From assembly GCA_002315875.1 (NCBI GenBank), contig DCIL01000008.1, forward strand, positions 1-5,834: 5,834 bases of DNA, read 5' to 3'. The notes below the pieces were generated by a model. It saw nothing but the letters and a program-made list of their open reading frames with translations. It was not told where the DNA came from and did not search any database. Made by a program: the position numbers and the translations under genes. Shown piece by piece: positions 3,754 through 5,834 of this stretch (position 1 is its first letter; each line of letters begins with the position of its first letter). The DNA comes from Verrucomicrobia bacterium UBA1727. Lineage in GTDB: Bacteria > Verrucomicrobiota > Kiritimatiellia > RFP12 > UBA1067.

Positions 3754-5735
3754 CCGACTTCTCGACGCTGCTCAATCCCGAACAGTGCGCGGCGGCTACG
3801 GCGGGTGACGGTCCGCTTCTGGTGCTCGCCGCCGCCGGCACGGGCAAGACCCGCACGCTCGTCCATCGTGTCGCCTATCTCATCGAGCAGGGCGTTCCCG
3901 CAGAGCGAATCTTGTTGCTGACCTTCACCAATCGTGCCGCGCGCGAGATGCTCGAACGGGCGCAGGCGCTTTCCGGGGACGCCGTCGCCTCCATCTGGTC
4001 CGGAACCTTCCACTCGATCTGCGCGCGCCTCTTGCGCCGCTACGGTGCAGGCCTCGGCTATCAGCCCGGCTTCCAGATCATTGATGAGGACGATCAGAAG
4101 AAAATCATCGGCGATCTCGTCAAGGCCAATGTGCCGAATGCGAAGGACTTCGTCAAGAAGGAAAGCATTCTCAAGATGATCTCCGAAGCGGTCAATGAGG
4201 GACGCGAGGTGAAGGACATTGCCGCGCGTTGGCAGACGAAGACCGCGGGCGTCGAGCCGAATGCGATTGCGAAGATCGCCGAGCTTTACGAGGCGCGCAA
4301 GCGCGAGCTCGGTGCGATGGACTTCGACGATCTGCTGGTGAACGGACTTAAACTTCTGACGAGCGAGAAGACCGCTCGCGTCCGTGAGATGCTGCAGGAA
4401 CATTTCCTCTACGTGCTGGTGGACGAGTATCAGGACACCAACGGCCTCCAGGCGGAGTTCACCGACATCCTCGCCGCGAAGCACCGCAACATCATGGCGG
4501 TGGGGGACGACTTCCAGTGCATCTACACCTGGCGCGGCGCGCAGATCGAGAACATCATGGAGTTCCCGAAACGCTGGGAAGGGTGCCGCGTCATCAAGCT
4601 CGAGCGCAACTACCGCTCGGTGCCGCAGGTGCTCGATGTCGCCAACGTGGTGATGCGCGATTCTCCGCGGCAGTTCGAGAAGACGCTGCGTCCCGTCCGC
4701 CGCGATATGGGCACGAGACCGGCCATCTTCACCGTCTATGATGATACGGTGCAGGCGGACGAGATTTTAAAGCAGATTGTCGAGGCGCATAGCCGCGGCT
4801 ATCGCTATAGCGACATCGCCATCCTCTACCGCAGTCACTTCCAGTCCATCAAGATCCAGATGTCGATCGCCAAGCGCGGCATTCCCTTCCGCATCACGTC
4901 CGGCGTCGGCGTCTTCGAGCAGGTACATGTCAAGGATGTGCTCGCCTATCTGCGGCTCATCGTCAATCCGAGGGACGAGCTCTCCTTCCTCCGATTCGTC
5001 TGCCTGCTGCCCGGGGTCGGTGAGAAGGGCGCGATGAAGATGTGGGATAAGCTCGGTCGCTCGTTCGACATTGATTCCGCGGAGTGTCGCGAGGCGGTGG
5101 GCAATCTGCTGCCGGCCAAGGCGAAATCCGCCTGGGCTCCGCTCAAGAAGGCGCTCGAAATCGCCCACGAACACCTCAACGAGGACTCGATCGGCGAGGT
5201 GATCGAGGATTTCACCGATCTCTTTTACGAGGACTATCTCAACGACGAATACGAAGAGGCCGAGGCCGAGGACCGCCTGAACGACATCAAGGAACTCGCG
5301 GCCCAGATCTCGTCCCACGAAGAGGGCCTCGAGGGCTTCCTCGCCGATGTCGCGCTGATGACCAATTTCGATGTGAAGCGGAATGATCCCAACCAGGACC
5401 GCGTAACGCTTTCCACGATTCATCAGGCGAAGGGAATGGAGTGGCCGGTCGTGTTCGTGCCGTGGCTTTCCGAGGGTATGTTCCCCTCGGCAAAGGCGAC
5501 GGAGGAAAATCGGATGGACGAGGAACGGCGACTCTTTTATGTCGTTGTAACCCGCGCGAAGGACGAGCTTTACCTTTACTCGCCGCAGATGCGCAAGAGT
5601 GCGGACGGTGGAGTGTTTCCGGTGGATGCTTCGATCTTCATCAAGGAGATTCCTCCGGAACTCGCTGCCCGTCGTCGCATCTACTCGCCTCCGCCCGCCT
5701 ACAACGACCGCCGCTACGGCCGCGGATATTTCTAA
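3750..5735 (+). CDS. UvrD/Rep/PcrA-type superfamily 1A ATP-dependent DNA helicase
   Basis: This 661-residue 3'-5' DNA helicase, acting in the cytosol in repair or replication restart, carries all the SF1A motifs. They are the Q motif LNPEQ (8-12), Walker A AAAGTGKT (27-34, K33), motif Ia LLLTFTNRAAREM, Ib GTFHS, motif II VDEYQDTN (Walker B/DEAD-like, D225-E226), motif III VGDDFQCIYTWRG (251-263) and motif IV LERNYRS (284-290). The accessory 2B region follows, with GVGVFEQVHVKDVLAYL (385 on), then motif V STIHQAKGMEW (555-565) and motif VI ERRLFYVVVTRAKDELYL with arginine finger R602. It lacks a nuclease domain, so it is not AddA/RecB. It is close to Rep in length (673 in E. coli) and shorter than UvrD or PcrA (about 720). 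The tail ends soon after motif VI in a short basic/aromatic stretch (RRRIYSPPPAYNDRRYGRGYF, 641-661, here in part) with no room for the PcrA/UvrD C-terminal Tudor-like domain. I cannot separate Rep, UvrD and PcrA by eye. The ATG overlaps the panB stop; a weak GGGAAG lies 8 nt upstream. Confidence 0.95.
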   Translation: MTDFSTLLNPEQCAAATAGDGPLLVLAAAGTGKTRTLVHRVAYLIEQGVPAERILLLTFTNRAAREMLERAQALSGDAVASIWSGTFHSICARLLRRYGAGLGYQPGFQIIDEDDQKKIIGDLVKANVPNAKDFVKKESILKMISEAVNEGREVKDIAARWQTKTAGVEPNAIAKIAELYEARKRELGAMDFDDLLVNGLKLLTSEKTARVREMLQEHFLYVLVDEYQDTNGLQAEFTDILAAKHRNIMAVGDDFQCIYTWRGAQIENIMEFPKRWEGCRVIKLERNYRSVPQVLDVANVVMRDSPRQFEKTLRPVRRDMGTRPAIFTVYDDTVQADEILKQIVEAHSRGYRYSDIAILYRSHFQSIKIQMSIAKRGIPFRITSGVGVFEQVHVKDVLAYLRLIVNPRDELSFLRFVCLLPGVGEKGAMKMWDKLGRSFDIDSAECREAVGNLLPAKAKSAWAPLKKALEIAHEHLNEDSIGEVIEDFTDLFYEDYLNDEYEEAEAEDRLNDIKELAAQISSHEEGLEGFLADVALMTNFDVKRNDPNQDRVTLSTIHQAKGMEWPVVFVPWLSEGMFPSAKATEENRMDEERRLFYVVVTRAKDELYLYSPQMRKSADGGVFPVDASIFIKEIPPELAARRRIYSPPPAYNDRRYGRGYF

Positions 5736-5758
5736 GTCACAGTAAATACAACTTTCCC

Positions 5759-5820
5759 AACGCATAAGACTATGCGTTTGACGGCCTGAGAGGCCGATTC
5801 TGCCCGTTTGGGGGCGTTTT
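5759..5820 (+). terminator. Three-hairpin intergenic element, probable operon end
   Basis: Downstream of the helicase stop lie three successive inverted repeats. First is AACGCATA/TATGCGTT, a perfect 8-bp stem with loop AGAC (5759-5778). Second is CGGCCT/AGGCCG, a perfect 6-bp stem with loop GAG (5782-5796). Third is a weak 4-bp GCCC/GGGC stem (5802-5815) followed by GTTTT (5816-5820). Only the last has a short T tract, so termination may be inefficient or Rho-assisted. The bases 5821-5834 that close the window show no gene. Confidence 0.4.
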
Positions 5821-5834
5821 CGCGATTGGCGGCG

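Noticed and set aside
3417..4484. 355-codon open frame on the - strand across panB and the helicase gene
   Set aside because: It spans two firmly identified + strand genes and their overlap. Its translation is low in recognisable structure and it lacks a plausible start signal.
4767..5765. 332-codon open frame on the - strand opposite the helicase gene
   Set aside because: It is antisense to conserved helicase motifs V and VI, and its composition is biased by the complementary codon use of a GC-rich gene.
5752..5785. Resemblance of CCCAAC...GTTTGAC around the first hairpin to an integron attC site
   Set aside because: The core sites do not fit RYYYAAC and GTTRRRY, the inner paired boxes and usual length are missing, and no integrase or cassette array is present.

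Overview
The window reads as a chromosome segment of a GC-rich, double-membraned (Gram-negative type) bacterium with an AT-rich, probably acquired, left end. Envelope biogenesis genes (a SurA-like periplasmic protein and two lipoproteins) point to a diderm. The mix of short-spaced high-GC genes and unfamiliar small lipoproteins would suit an uncultured PVC-type lineage (Kiritimatiellota/Lentisphaerota/Verrucomicrobiota), but that placement is a low-confidence inference. No rRNA, tRNA, CRISPR or insertion sequence is visible.

Left part (1-606): visibly AT-rich. A promoter-like pair precedes a small gene of unknown function at 125-543. That gene is split by an apparent -1 frameshift near 277-285 and ends just before a strong palindromic terminator (566-606).

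Middle (607-1306): a separate transcription unit with its own extended -10-like element and good ribosome binding site. It encodes a 217-residue protein of the DarT1-associated NADAR antitoxin family, a guanine-ADP-ribose hydrolase type. No DarT toxin gene is next to it, so it looks like an orphan antitoxin.

Right part (1347-5735): one tight five-gene operon. An extended -10 promoter (TGGTATAAT) sits so close to the first start codon that the mRNA is probably leaderless. The genes are: (1) an exported SurA-like chaperone whose parvulin domain has lost its diagnostic residues; (2) and (3) two adjacent small lipoproteins that look like diverged paralogues; (4) panB, the first committed enzyme of pantothenate/CoA synthesis; (5) a UvrD/Rep/PcrA-type superfamily 1A DNA helicase. 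Genes 1 and 2 are 1 nt apart, and the remaining three junctions are all ATGA start/stop overlaps, so translational coupling is likely. The genes do not share an obvious pathway: envelope proteins, cofactor synthesis and DNA repair are simply co-transcribed.

The last 99 bases (5736-5834) hold a run of three small hairpins, the last followed by four Ts, which probably end the operon.

Most notable: the solitary DarT1-type NADAR gene, the degenerate parvulin domain, the tandem lipoprotein pair and the leaderless operon start. I did not find a clear multi-gene novel system.
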